From assembly GCF_029338395.1 (NCBI RefSeq), contig NZ_CP119813.1, positions 62,001 through 126,000 on the forward strand: a stretch of DNA of 64,000 nt, read 5' to 3'. The translations under genes were made by a program, and so were the position numbers. The notes beneath the pieces were generated by a model. The model worked only from the letters and a program-made list of their open reading frames with translations, made no database searches and was not told where the DNA came from. Positions 1-11,300 of the stretch are shown one piece after another. Numbering within the stretch: position 1 is the stretch's first letter; each line of letters opens with the position of its first letter. Origin of the DNA: Halorussus caseinilyticus (lineage in GTDB: Archaea; Halobacteriota; Halobacteria; Halobacteriales; Haladaptataceae).

Positions 1-1
1 C

Positions 2-3000
2 CTGGTGACGGAAGTTGCGAGGATCCCTGACGACCGCGGTGACGCGAAACAGCGCTACGTGCAAGTACTGATGGACCGTCTCATCTTCTTGTATTTCATC
101 CAGAAAAAGAACCTCCTCGACTTCAACACGGACTACCTCCTCGAGAAGCACTCGGAGTACGTCGACGAGGGGGAGGACGTGTACGAAGAGTTTTTCGACC
201 CGCTTTTCTTCGAGGTGTTGGCGGAGAACAAGAAGGCCGAAGGATTCGGCACGGTGCCGTACCTCAACGGTGGGTTGTTCTCAACGACGCCTGTCGAGGA
301 AGAGTTCCCGGAGGTGAAACTCGGCGAGACTACAGAAGAGACAAACGAACTATTCGGTGAGATTCTAGAGTTCCTCGACGGCTGGAACTGGCACGTCGAC
401 GAACGGCTCGACATTGTCGAACCGAAGAACATCTCGCCAGAGATCCTCGGCCACATCTTTGAGCAGACTGTCAACCAAAAGGAGATGGGGGCGTACTACA
501 CGCCTGCAGAGATCACCGACTACATGGCTCGGGAGACGATTCATCCGTATCTCCTTGACCAATTGAACGAGGACGTTGGGACGTCCTACGAGTCTATTGA
601 CGAGCTGTTCGGACTGGCCAGCGAAACTGATGGTGCAGCAGATGTGGCGCTCGCTGATGGTGGCGCCGTCGCACAAATCGGGGCAGTGGATTCGATCCAG
701 CGAGAGCACGTCGAGACGCTGTATTTCGAGCATCTCCAGGAAGGGCGTGTCATCGACCCCGCGGTCGGGAGTGGGGCGTTCCTTCTTGCGGCCCAGGACG
801 TGCTCTTAGACGTCTATCTGAGCTGTTTGGAGTACTTCGAAGCGCTGCCGGCGTTCGAGCGCACGCCTGCCATCGAAGAGGCGCTAGAGGAGGTGGAACA
901 CTCTGGGAGCAAGACGCTGTACGCCAAGCGGGAGATCATCCTCAACAACCTGTACGGGGTGGATATCGATGACGGGGCCGTTGAGATCTGCAAGCTCCGG
1001 TTGTGGTTGTCGATGGTCGCCGACATTGAAAACGATCCCGATGAAGTCGAGCCACTGCCAAACATCGACTTCAACATCCGCCAAGGGAACTCGCTGATCG
1101 GGTATATCGATAAGCTTCCGTCGGCCTCAGATGGGGCGACCACCTTCGGCGACTTCTCCGTCCAGAAGAAGTTCCAGCAGGTGATCGAGGCGGTTCACAA
1201 GCATCGGGCGGCGACGACGAGTTCCGACGCGGCGAACTGGCGACGGATCGCTGAAGAGCGAATGAGTAAGTATCGAACGGATCTCGACGAGGACCTCGCG
1301 CAGCGGTTGCGGGACGCTGGGATGGAAGAAATGGACGCCGAGACGCTACAGGAATTCGACTCCTTCCACTGGATCGTCGAGTTCGCCGAAGTAATGGACG
1401 ACGGTGGATTCGACGTGGTGATTGGGAATCCGCCGTGGGAGGTTCTGAGTCCGAATCGCAGTGACTTCTTTTCGAAGTACGACGAGCGCTTCCGAACGTA
1501 CAACGCCGACCGAAAAGACGAGGTGGAGGAAGAGCTGCTCGCCGACGAGTCGATCAAATCCGGGTGGGAAGAGTACCAGCGCGGGATGGAACAGCGAGCA
1601 GAGTACTTTAACACCGCACCGGACTACAGTCTGCAGTCCCCATCAGTCAACGGGCGGCACGTAGCCAGTGAGAATGACCTCTCGGCGTTGTTCTTAGAGC
1701 GGACGTTCGGGTTGGTATCGGCGTCCGGGTGGACGAGCCTAATCCTACCCGGCTTCGTGTTTACAGGTGCTATTGCAAAGGATTTGCGTCAGCATCTGCT
1801 TGATGAGACGACGCTCCAGACGACCATCGGGTTCGAGAACAAGGGCATATTCGGTCAAATTGATGACCGGTACCGCTTTGGGATCCTCACCTTCAAGAAC
1901 AGCGGTGAGACTGAGGGGGTAAACGGCGTTTTCGCACAAACCTCAACCGATATCCTCCAGACAATAGAGGAGGATGCAGCCTATATCCCGCGACGTGTCC
2001 TCGAATCCTACTCGCCGAACGCGGTGATCTTCCCGTCGGTGACGTCGCAAGAACAGGTAGATACGCTGGATTCGATTCTGCAACATCCACCCTTAGGCAA
2101 CGTCGACGGACAACCGTGGTGGGCTGAGATTCTCACCAAGGAACTACACGAACCAACCGATAAGGGCCGGTTGGTTGAGTCAGAAGAAGACGGCGACTAT
2201 CCGGTCTACGATGGGGCGAACATCTACCAGTTCACCTACGATACATCGTTAGCCGTCAATATCGACGGTCCCCGCTACTGGAGTCGCGATTCATCAGATC
2301 CTTCCGATAGTGCCCGGGCACGCGTTCGTCAGAAAGCTGCTAACCGAGGGAGGCTCAAGCGTGCCATCTACGACGCATTCGATGGAGAGGAGACAAGTAA
2401 ATCTCAGAAGTCGTTCGTCAACGGTTTGCTACAGGAGCATCGAGGCAGCGACCTCAGTACCGACGATATTCTGCCGGACTGGACAGAGTTCAGATTGAGT
2501 TTCCGTGACGTTGCCCGGGCGACTGACGAGCGCACAATGATCGCCACCGTGCTTCCGAAAGGCATTCCCTGTCTACATACGCTCCAGACGTTGCGCCCGT
2601 TCAGTGTCGAGGTGACGCCCAATACAGACCTCTCTCAATCGCTCCACAACTGTTACAACCGTATCTTCTCCGACGAGGAGCTCTTCGCGGCTGTAGCACT
2701 CCTCAACAGTATTCCGTTCGACTTCCTCATGCGCACGAAGATCGACACACACATTGTTAAATACAAACTTGAAGAGTCACAAGTACCGCGTCTCACAGAC
2801 GGGGACGAATGGTTCGAGTTCATCTGGACACGCGCTGCACGGCTCAACTGCTACGGCGACGCCTTCGAGGAGATGCGCGAGCGACTGGGCGGTGTCGACC
2901 CGGTGACCGACGAGGACGAGCGCCGGCAGCTCCGTGCCGAGATCGACGCCGCCGCGTTCCACGCCTATGGACTGGGCCCCGAGGAGATGCAGTTCGTCCT

Positions 3001-3088
3001 CGACGACTTCCACCTCGTCGACAACCCACGGCTGATGGACCGCGAGTATCTCGAGATGGTCAGCGAGCAGTATCACGAACTCGCGTAA
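2..3088 (+). CDS. Eco57I/PglX-like adenine DNA methyltransferase, 5' end outside window
   Basis: Large N6-adenine methyltransferase of the Eco57I/PglX type, which would mark host DNA in a restriction or BREX/DISARM-like defence system. The SAM-binding motif DPAVGSGAFLL lies near 755-784 and the catalytic NPPW motif at 1427-1438. An alpha-helical lead-in (VLMDRLIFLYFIQKK) and a GAYYTPAEIT segment match the second methyltransferase at 8309, which has roughly 190 residues before the same point. The reading frame is open to the left edge, so the true start is upstream and the GTG at position 5 is probably internal. It is followed 75 bp later by the PLD/SNF2 gene, the likely partner. Which named system it belongs to depends on genes left of the window. 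Confidence 0.85.
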   Translation: MVTEVARIPDDRGDAKQRYVQVLMDRLIFLYFIQKKNLLDFNTDYLLEKHSEYVDEGEDVYEEFFDPLFFEVLAENKKAEGFGTVPYLNGGLFSTTPVEEEFPEVKLGETTEETNELFGEILEFLDGWNWHVDERLDIVEPKNISPEILGHIFEQTVNQKEMGAYYTPAEITDYMARETIHPYLLDQLNEDVGTSYESIDELFGLASETDGAADVALADGGAVAQIGAVDSIQREHVETLYFEHLQEGRVIDPAVGSGAFLLAAQDVLLDVYLSCLEYFEALPAFERTPAIEEALEEVEHSGSKTLYAKREIILNNLYGVDIDDGAVEICKLRLWLSMVADIENDPDEVEPLPNIDFNIRQGNSLIGYIDKLPSASDGATTFGDFSVQKKFQQVIEAVHKHRAATTSSDAANWRRIAEERMSKYRTDLDEDLAQRLRDAGMEEMDAETLQEFDSFHWIVEFAEVMDDGGFDVVIGNPPWEVLSPNRSDFFSKYDERFRTYNADRKDEVEEELLADESIKSGWEEYQRGMEQRAEYFNTAPDYSLQSPSVNGRHVASENDLSALFLERTFGLVSASGWTSLILPGFVFTGAIAKDLRQHLLDETTLQTTIGFENKGIFGQIDDRYRFGILTFKNSGETEGVNGVFAQTSTDILQTIEEDAAYIPRRVLESYSPNAVIFPSVTSQEQVDTLDSILQHPPLGNVDGQPWWAEILTKELHEPTDKGRLVESEEDGDYPVYDGANIYQFTYDTSLAVNIDGPRYWSRDSSDPSDSARARVRQKAANRGRLKRAIYDAFDGEETSKSQKSFVNGLLQEHRGSDLSTDDILPDWTEFRLSFRDVARATDERTMIATVLPKGIPCLHTLQTLRPFSVEVTPNTDLSQSLHNCYNRIFSDEELFAAVALLNSIPFDFLMRTKIDTHIVKYKLEESQVPRLTDGDEWFEFIWTRAARLNCYGDAFEEMRERLGGVDPVTDEDERRQLRAEIDAAAFHAYGLGPEEMQFVLDDFHLVDNPRLMDREYLEMVSEQYHELA

Positions 3089-3163
3089 CCTGACCCGTCC
3101 AGGCGTCCCATCGTTCGGCCGACCGCATACATACTTAGGGGATGGAAGTAACAGTAAAGACCA

Positions 3164-6100
3164 ATGCCCGGTGACCTTGAGCGCCTGATCGATAATCGCG
3201 GCCAGACGCTGGCGGACACGTTCGACTCGCTCGTCCCTGAAAGTCAGGAGATTCGCATCGCCACCGGCTACTTCTATCTCTCTGGGTTCGACCTCGTCGA
3301 CGAGTCACTCAACCACCTCCACGGAACCAACGAGGACGAACAGGCACCCCTCAGAATCCTCATGGGGAATGAAACGGACCAACGTACCGCCGATGAGATC
3401 GATGAGGGGATGACCCTCCGGGAGACGTTCCGCAAGCGCTTCGATGAGGATCTGTCTGAGCTCAACAGCGCGCAACTGGAACAGGTCGATCAACTCCGCG
3501 AGTACATTGAACAAGGTGTTGTCGATGTCCGTGTTCGCCTCACCGATGACGGCTACTTCCATGCGAAAGGCGCGAGCTTCCACACCGCCGCTCAGACTGA
3601 AGATGGCTACCCTGCGTCCGATGACCCCGCGGCTGTCGTCGGGTCGTCGAACTTCACGCGCTCAGGTCACACCCGCAATATCGAACTGAACCTCACCACC
3701 GAAGAGTCAGACGATGTCGCGGCGTTCGACGAGTGGTACGATAGCCAGTGGGCCAACTCAGAGGACTTCAGCCTCGACATCATCGATGTCATCCAACAGA
3801 ACGACAACTACCAGGACTGGAAGGGATCCAACGGTGGCGAATCGGAGATGTTCGGCACGGAGATCGAGCCGTTCGAACTGTACAAGCTGGTCGCCTACGA
3901 CGCCCTCGGGGGGAACATCGACGAACGCCTCGACAGCCCCCTATACCACTTCCAAGCAGTAGGCTACGAAAGTGCTCGCGAGAAGCTCGGAAACTACAAC
4001 GGCTGTATCGTCTCCGACTCAGTTGGGCTGGGGAAGTCGTTCATTGGGGGCGAACTCCTCCGAGATTACCGGTTGAACAACAAGCGGTGTCTGTTGATAG
4101 TCCCTGCGAATTTGACCGACCAGTGGACCGACTTGCTGCAGGACGCGACAGACGAGGATGGGAATCCGTTCTTCAATCTCGACGTCGACGGAACCCATCT
4201 CGACATCATGAGCATCAGCAAGTTCCAGAACCTCACATACGAGACGCTGCAGGAGTTCAAGCAGCAGTGGGATGTGGTGCTCATCGACGAGGCACACCGC
4301 TTCCGAAACCACGGTAAGTGGGCCCCCAATCCCGATGACGAAGACGACTACAAGGGGACGCGACGCCACGCGAACATCCGCGAGCTGCGGGGGAAGACGA
4401 TGATCATGCTAACGGCAACACCGATCAACAACTCCGCGCGGGACCTCCAAAATCTCATCAGCCTGTTTACCGACGAGAACGAACTCCGGAACAAGGCGAA
4501 TCTCGATTTCAACGCCTTTGATGAGTACGTCCAGCAGTCCGAGGATCGCAAGGAGATAATCTCCGGAACGCAAGAGGCCTCCGATGAGCGGCTCGCAAAG
4601 ATCAACGACCAGCTCCAGGATCGTTCCGAGGAGATCTCGAAGATCCTCAACGAGATCATGGTACTGCGGTCGCGCAAGCACGTGAAAGACAGCATCATAG
4701 AGAGTGACGACATCGATATGAGCTTCAAACCGCCGAAGGTAACCCGCGAGGAGTACCAACTCCCGGGGGCCTATCGGCCGGTCTACGATAATCTCCCGGA
4801 GGTAATCGACGCACTCCACCTCCCCCACATCACTGTGCGTAACCCACAGTCCGGTGGGACGCTGAAAGCGCTGTTCAAGCTAAACCTCCTCAAGCGGCTT
4901 GAGTCGTCGACGTACGCGTTCGTCCAGTCGATCAAAACGCTGTACGACAGTGAGACAGCGTTGCTGCGTGCATTGGAGGAGTTGCCGTCGGACAAGCACA
5001 TCGATCGCTTACGGGCCCTGCAGGCGGGCTTAGATAGCGACGAGGAAGCACCCGTAACGCTAGCCGAGTTCGTCGGGAGTGAACGGGAGGCAAACCAAAT
5101 CGAAGAGACGCTTGAGGAATTCGGGTTTGACACCGGTGCGATCCGTTCGGATGGATCGAGTGACGAACTCGAGGATGCGACGATCGGTGACGTGGTGCGC
5201 TATATCCGCGAAGACCTCACGTTGTTGGCATATTTTCTCGCAATCTTCATCAGCCAAATCAGCGAGGAACCCGGCCGGTTGAGCGACCTCTCCGTGGGAG
5301 TCAACCAGTGGCTCGGGCAAAACAACTTGACGGGAATCCCCGATGTGCCTGAAGACGAGATCAACCCGCGTATCTACCCCGGCCGTGATCCGGAGGGTGT
5401 CATTGAGGAGACGAAAGAGTTCTACGAAGAGGTGTTCCGCCTCCAGCGCTTCCGTGACCCGAAAATCGACGAACTGTGCGAGGTCATTGAGGAGCATGAT
5501 AAGAAGATCCTCATCTTCACGCAATACAGGGCGACCGCGGACTACGTGTACGAGTCGTTGCGGCGCAAAAGCGACCGAGTCACCGATGCCAACAGCGCTG
5601 TGGTGAAAGGCGGGGACGACAACAAACAGGAGGTCATCAAGCGATTCGCCCCCGAAGCCTCGGGATATCAGCGGACGCTGGCCGAGTCTGGCGAATCCGA
5701 GCTCCAGTACGTAGTCGCCACAGACACACTGAGTGAAGGTGTGAATCTCCAGGACGTCCAGGTCGTGGTGAACTACGACCTGCCGTGGAATCCCATGCGC
5801 ATCGTCCAGCGCGTTGGTCGTATTGACCGCATTGGGAACACCGACGACAAGTTCGTCCACAACTTCTTCCCGGACGGCGATATCGAGGCGGCCATCAAAC
5901 TGCTGGAACGGCTGCAAGCGAAGATCAGCGACATCGCACTCATCGTCGGGAAAGAGAACAACATCCTCGACCCCAACGAGAACGCTGCCCTAGAGAAGGC
6001 CGGGATTGAGACTGAAAAGACGATCGGGGAAATCGAAGTCGAAGAGATCGGCGAATCGCTTGAGCGGACGCGGTCCGTCGAGGACTACAACGAACTCGAC

Positions 6101-6943
6101 GACGTGAGTACGAACCCGCTCCTTCGGAATACCGGTAGTGACGAGCGTGCTGCGTTGGAGCGGTTGGAACTACGCCGACAGCTGGTCGAGACATATGACT
6201 TAGACACCGAGGATTTCGATTTCGCCGCAGATTATTTCGAGACCCCGCCGGGGGAGCGCGACTCACTGTACACGGTGTACCGGAACTCACCGGAAACGGT
6301 CGACCCGGGTGTGTTCGGGCTAGCACATCTCTGGTTCGATGATGGGAGCTCACCGCCGTTGGGGCGGACGCGACGGGCACTCTATCATGCGCGTAGCCAG
6401 GGAGATGTTGAGGAGGTGACGAAGGTCCGGCAATTAGGTATTGCACCGCAAACGAAGTCGATGGGGGTTGACCTTGGTTCGGGAGACATCCAGTCGTTGA
6501 AAGAGCAGATCGACGACGAGCTGGAAGACCGATTGGAAGAAATCCAGGCTGGGCAGGTCGGCGGCGCGTTCAAACAGGGTGACAAAATCTCTGTCGAGCA
6601 GGAGAAGCTGCTACAGTACCTCGAACTGCGGTTGATGAACAACACCAAATTAGTGGAAGGCCCCGATGAGGAGATGATAGAAGTCGCCGAGTGGGCTGAA
6701 CAGCTACACGAGCGGCTGAATGGGGTCCTGTTGGCCAATACTGACGAGGATTACGAACTCCGCCAACGCTTCCGAATCGATGGGAAGGCACTAACTGACT
6801 GGGAGACTGAGGCGTTCTTAGCTGAATTACAGGACTTCCTTGATAAATACATCGAGGAGAACCCGGACTTTCAGTCGACGCTGGCCGGTGCGAACGCTGC
6901 TACGGCGAACATTTTCTGTTGGGGAATCGTGACAACGCGGTGA
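3164..6943 (+). CDS. PLD-like nuclease fused to SNF2-family helicase
   Basis: 1259-residue two-part protein. Residues about 1-200 form a phospholipase-D-like domain with an HxK motif in YFHAKG (about residue 133) followed by VVGSSNFTRSG. From about residue 285 it is a superfamily 2 SNF2-type translocase: Walker A GLGKS near 4028-4042, DEAH box at 4287-4298, SAT-like TATPIN, and a C-terminal helicase half with SEGVNLQ and QRVGRIDRIG. The PLD half would cut or bind DNA and the helicase half would translocate. It follows the methyltransferase after 75 bp and is probably co-transcribed. In class 1 DISARM a SNF2 helicase (DrmD) pairs with such a methyltransferase (DrmMI), but there PLD is normally a separate protein. 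I see no drmA or drmB here, so I do not assign the system. Confidence 0.85.
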   Translation: MPGDLERLIDNRGQTLADTFDSLVPESQEIRIATGYFYLSGFDLVDESLNHLHGTNEDEQAPLRILMGNETDQRTADEIDEGMTLRETFRKRFDEDLSELNSAQLEQVDQLREYIEQGVVDVRVRLTDDGYFHAKGASFHTAAQTEDGYPASDDPAAVVGSSNFTRSGHTRNIELNLTTEESDDVAAFDEWYDSQWANSEDFSLDIIDVIQQNDNYQDWKGSNGGESEMFGTEIEPFELYKLVAYDALGGNIDERLDSPLYHFQAVGYESAREKLGNYNGCIVSDSVGLGKSFIGGELLRDYRLNNKRCLLIVPANLTDQWTDLLQDATDEDGNPFFNLDVDGTHLDIMSISKFQNLTYETLQEFKQQWDVVLIDEAHRFRNHGKWAPNPDDEDDYKGTRRHANIRELRGKTMIMLTATPINNSARDLQNLISLFTDENELRNKANLDFNAFDEYVQQSEDRKEIISGTQEASDERLAKINDQLQDRSEEISKILNEIMVLRSRKHVKDSIIESDDIDMSFKPPKVTREEYQLPGAYRPVYDNLPEVIDALHLPHITVRNPQSGGTLKALFKLNLLKRLESSTYAFVQSIKTLYDSETALLRALEELPSDKHIDRLRALQAGLDSDEEAPVTLAEFVGSEREANQIEETLEEFGFDTGAIRSDGSSDELEDATIGDVVRYIREDLTLLAYFLAIFISQISEEPGRLSDLSVGVNQWLGQNNLTGIPDVPEDEINPRIYPGRDPEGVIEETKEFYEEVFRLQRFRDPKIDELCEVIEEHDKKILIFTQYRATADYVYESLRRKSDRVTDANSAVVKGGDDNKQEVIKRFAPEASGYQRTLAESGESELQYVVATDTLSEGVNLQDVQVVVNYDLPWNPMRIVQRVGRIDRIGNTDDKFVHNFFPDGDIEAAIKLLERLQAKISDIALIVGKENNILDPNENAALEKAGIETEKTIGEIEVEEIGESLERTRSVEDYNELDDVSTNPLLRNTGSDERAALERLELRRQLVETYDLDTEDFDFAADYFETPPGERDSLYTVYRNSPETVDPGVFGLAHLWFDDGSSPPLGRTRRALYHARSQGDVEEVTKVRQLGIAPQTKSMGVDLGSGDIQSLKEQIDDELEDRLEEIQAGQVGGAFKQGDKISVEQEKLLQYLELRLMNNTKLVEGPDEEMIEVAEWAEQLHERLNGVLLANTDEDYELRQRFRIDGKALTDWETEAFLAELQDFLDKYIEENPDFQSTLAGANAATANIFCWGIVTTR

Positions 6944-6998
6944 ACGCACAGCACTGAGTATCAATTATTAATAAGATAGATTTCGACTAGTGCATCAA

Positions 6999-8270
6999 AT
7001 GAATTTCTTCACTCGTGCCTTCGAACTCGCCGAAGACGGAAATCGTCCGAGCATTCATAACCGCTCAGGACATTCTGGCTACGAAATTGCCTTGGCCGGA
7101 GCCGCAGAATCGATTGTATCCGAGAATCCAGATCTCTCAATAAAGCGTGTTGAGAAGCAGATAGACCAAGCAATCACCGAAACAATCGATGAGGGAGGTG
7201 ATGTCAACGAGTTCCGGTCTCGAAAGAGCAGATATATTGGAGACCTTTTCGGTGAAGATGTACATACATACACAATCTCATTCCAGGTCAATGTGACAAT
7301 AGATTCAGCGCAATTTCCCTCCAAAATTGCGTTCCAGAATCGGGAGATGATTCGCATCACACCTTCGGAGACGACCGCCGCTCTGGAAAATGCAGGATAT
7401 GTTTCAGAAGGATCTACAGAGGAGTCAGAGATAAACCGCTTCTTCGAAGATAATCCCGAGCTTGCCCCCGAAAGTCCAGTTGAGTTTTCTGCACATCAAG
7501 TGTCTATAGAGGCACGAGATCGCGAAGCAGCGGTGAGAAAATTCGAAAACTGGCTATCTGATATATTAGGAATGGTGAATTATGTCCGACACTCGGCGTC
7601 GGAATCACGACTTCCCGATTCGGAGATGCTTGGGAACGGATTTCCAATCGCTGTTACTGTGTTACCCTTCATTGTTGTGGAACCAGTTCATGGAGAAGGT
7701 GAATTTGTGCGAATTTCTATGACTACACCACCACAAGCCAGGATGGAACGGGGGGTTCGTTCAAAACTCAACGAAATGCCGTCGTTTGAGGCAGAAAAAC
7801 CGCTGGATGATGCGATTATTCCATCATTCCGCGCCTATCAGGAGGCACTCACGTCCTCAAATAAGGAAAGTTCCTTCATCGCTCTTTGGCGCGGGTTAGA
7901 ATCTGCGACATTCACTACCCCGGATTCAAATTCAGACACAGCGCCACTAAGGACTATTCCATTCATAGAGACCGCAAATCCCGATTTAATTGAAGCTTGG
8001 ATTAAAAAACATCTTTATGATAAAAGGAACTCGCAGGCTCATGACGTCAGGCGTCGAGAAATCCTGACTCGAGACGTCAGGCTATTGGAATACCTTCTTC
8101 AATCCACACTTAGAGCTCTTTTGAAATTACGGAAAGAAGGGTATGGGGCAGAGGTTTCTGAGATCATGAGAGAGGAAATTGATGACAAAGAGACTCTTCA
8201 GTCCGAGCTAGAGAGCCTTCGGACAAAAGCAGAAAAAATCGAGATGATGATCTCTTGGATTGTTAGCTAA
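6999..8270 (+). CDS. HEPN-type protein between the methyltransferase genes
   Basis: About 423 residues, not assignable to a named family. Near the C-terminus (residues about 335-375) is a helical segment with KRNSQAHD, which fits the R-x4-6-H motif of HEPN ribonucleases (Arg codon at 8025, His codon at 8040). The rest is a mixed alpha/beta region and a C-terminal coiled coil. The upstream GTG at 6990 is in frame, but the ATG at 6999 sits about 30 bp behind an AT-rich stretch (ATTATTAATAAGATAGA), so ATG is preferred. The gene and the next one are clearly AT-richer at third positions than their neighbours. Inference: an RNase-type effector or an Apea-like HEPN accessory protein of the flanking modification genes. 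Confidence 0.65.
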   Translation: MNFFTRAFELAEDGNRPSIHNRSGHSGYEIALAGAAESIVSENPDLSIKRVEKQIDQAITETIDEGGDVNEFRSRKSRYIGDLFGEDVHTYTISFQVNVTIDSAQFPSKIAFQNREMIRITPSETTAALENAGYVSEGSTEESEINRFFEDNPELAPESPVEFSAHQVSIEARDREAAVRKFENWLSDILGMVNYVRHSASESRLPDSEMLGNGFPIAVTVLPFIVVEPVHGEGEFVRISMTTPPQARMERGVRSKLNEMPSFEAEKPLDDAIIPSFRAYQEALTSSNKESSFIALWRGLESATFTTPDSNSDTAPLRTIPFIETANPDLIEAWIKKHLYDKRNSQAHDVRRREILTRDVRLLEYLLQSTLRALLKLRKEGYGAEVSEIMREEIDDKETLQSELESLRTKAEKIEMMISWIVS

Positions 8271-8308
8271 TCGCCAGAACTAATACCGGTCCAACAGTCT
8301 CTTGAATC

Positions 8309-11300
8309 ATGTCTCGAGATCGTATTCTTGCTAGTGATATTACGCAATGGAGTTCGCTTGACGACATCAAGAACACGTTCGTTGACAAAAGAGAGCTTAC
8401 AGACGTTTCTGAAGAAGTCGAAAGTCATGTTCCGGTTCTCAAAGTAACTGAGAGAAATTACTTCAAGCTACTTGAGGCCGATCCAGGAGAAGAGCTCTAT
8501 GACTACCGCCAAGAGACCTCTCGAAGAGATTTCACGGTGTTAGTAGCGTCACACGACTATGAGAAATTCATGTTCATTACTCGTGATGCTATGAGTGGTG
8601 CAGGAGGCGTTCGGCATCGCCGAAAGACCATCTACAAAGATCAATTTGACGATGATCTTGGAGACAAGCGAACAATCCTAAACAAGCTAAATGATATTCA
8701 GTCCGGTGGAATTGCACCGTTCTTTGAGATTTATGAAACAAGAAAAGTCGTTAACGAATTCTACCGGGAATATCGAAATCATCTAGATAATTTAGCTGAT
8801 TCTGTGCCAAATTCTCTCGACATTCCGGAAGCAGAGCAGCGAGAGTTTGCACAGGCAGTAATGGATCGAATCATCTTCACCTATTTTCTCCAAGAAAAGG
8901 GGGCGCTTAGCCACCCCTCTGACACAGACGAGTATTTCGAGAGTCGTATTCTGTCGTTCAAACGGTCTGAAAGCGATTTATATCAGGACTTCCTCGAACC
9001 TCTCTTTTTTGATCTATTGGCTGTACCTACAGGAGAGAGGGAAATCGATGAAGAAAGATTTGGAGAAGTCCCCTATCTGAATGGGAGCCTCTTCACACCG
9101 ACTGAGATTGAGGAAGAACACAACACGATCCGAATTGGGGAGGATACAACTGCCGGAAATGACCTCATTGAAGACTACATCAATTTTCTCGGAGACTGGA
9201 ATTGGCATCTTGACGAGACCAGTGACGCGGACGACTCGGCGGCAATAACTCCTGATATTCTTGGGTTCATATTTGAAAAGTCTGTCAATAAGGATGGTCT
9301 CGGAGCAGTTTATACACCCGAGGAGGTGACACGATATATATCCAACAAATCGCTCAACGATAGAGTCTTAGCCGGTCTAAATGCTCAAATCGATGGAGAA
9401 GGCTACAATTCGATTGATAATCTGTTCGGTCTGGTCGATGATGGGGAGGAGCAAGTATTCACTTCTGCTGGACTAAGTATTCAGCTCGGGGATCTTGCTG
9501 CAATAAACCTGGATCATATCGAAGTACTGTATTTCGATGTCCTACCGAATCTCACTATCCTGGATCCAGCCGTCGGGAGTGGAGCATTTCTCCTAGCAGC
9601 CCAAGAAGCACTATTAGACATATATATTACATGTCTGGCAGTATTCGACAACTATCCTCGTCAAGAGGAACTCAGCTCTCGAGCTCGAGATGAGATACAG
9701 ACCTCCTCCGGAACGTCAACTCGTCTTCGTCTCAAGCGGAGTATAATCATCAATAATCTCTATGGTGTGGATATTGACCCGGGCGCCGTTGAGGTGTGTA
9801 AGCTCCGTCTCTACCTCTCGATGATCTCGGATTTAAATCAGGGAACATCAGAGATCGAAGCGCTACCCAATATTGATTTCAATATCAGACAAGGGAACTC
9901 CTTGTTCGGTATTTCAGACGCGGAGCTATTGACATCTGACGACAATGATGAGACGACTCAGCAATCGATCTTTTCCTACAAATTAAAAGACAAGATCGAT
10001 TCGTATGCGAACAAGATTGAAGAATTCAGGAATAATGAGGGAACCGCTGCCGACGCACGGTCAAAAATACAGGAGCAACATGACAAGGTCCAGCCAACAA
10101 TTAATTCTATCTATGCGGGAACTATTGATCAAAGGATTCGGGAGGAGATATCCTCAGTAGATGATGTAAATCAGTATTTGTCGGATGACTCGATTGATTC
10201 TGTAAAACTCATCATAGGATTCGACGGATCACCTCCTGAGGAAGCGAAAGAAACAATCTCTGACCTTGGTGGGCGGTTCTATGGAGCGAAGACAGCTCAT
10301 ATAGAGATTGAAACAAAACAACTCCGAGCAGGTCCTCATAATACTGCGATCCAGTTAGCCGAAGACCATGGATTCCGGTACATGAAGATCGAACGTCCAA
10401 TGACTGCTGCGGATCTCAGTTCTCAGTATGACCTCTTCCATTGGGCCTTCGAATTCCCCAATGTGTTCGGCTTCGGGGAATCAAACTCGGGGTCAAGTGG
10501 GTTTGATCTTATCCTCGAGAACCCACCATATATCAGCTCACGACAGCTCAGTACTGCTGAATCCGAGCTACACGCCGAATTATACTCGACAGTAGAAGGT
10601 ACCGGTTGCGATATTTTTGTCCCATTTATTGAACGTTCGTATGACCTTCTCAGTGATCTCGGAGAATTTGGGGTTATCACTTCCAGGCAGTTCATGGCTG
10701 CCGACTATGGTGTGGGGCTCAGAGATACGATAGCTGATAATTATCCGTTACGAGAGGCGATCGACTTTACCAACTATTCTCCGTTCGAAGAGGTCGATGC
10801 CTATACTGTGATTCTGCGGATGAGTACGATGGATACCGATTCGGTCATGTGTGGTTCTGTCCGCAGCGCAAGAGGCGTGGAGGAAGTTCGACGTGGGATT
10901 CGTACCTCACGCCCCGAGACAATCGAAGGGGTTCATTCATTCTCCCTTGATCCTGACAGTCTCTCTCGGGATAGATGGCTTATCTTATCCGAGGATGAGC
11001 TCTCTGCCCGTGAGCAGATGGAGAGTCGATCAGCGAGCACCCTCGTATCCGACGACCATCCTGGCGTTGACGTTAGGAGTCCGTACAAAACAGGCCGAGA
11101 TAAGATACTGAAAGGAGAGATCGTTTCTGAATCAGAGACTGAGTACATAATCGAGACAAAAACGTATACGACGACTGTAGAGCAAGCTGCGTGGAGACGC
11201 TTGGTACGGAACGAGAACGTAGACACGTGGACTATAGAGGAGCCGACAACTGTCGTGTTCTTCCCGTACAAGCGCGTGAACGATGAATATGTTCTATTAA

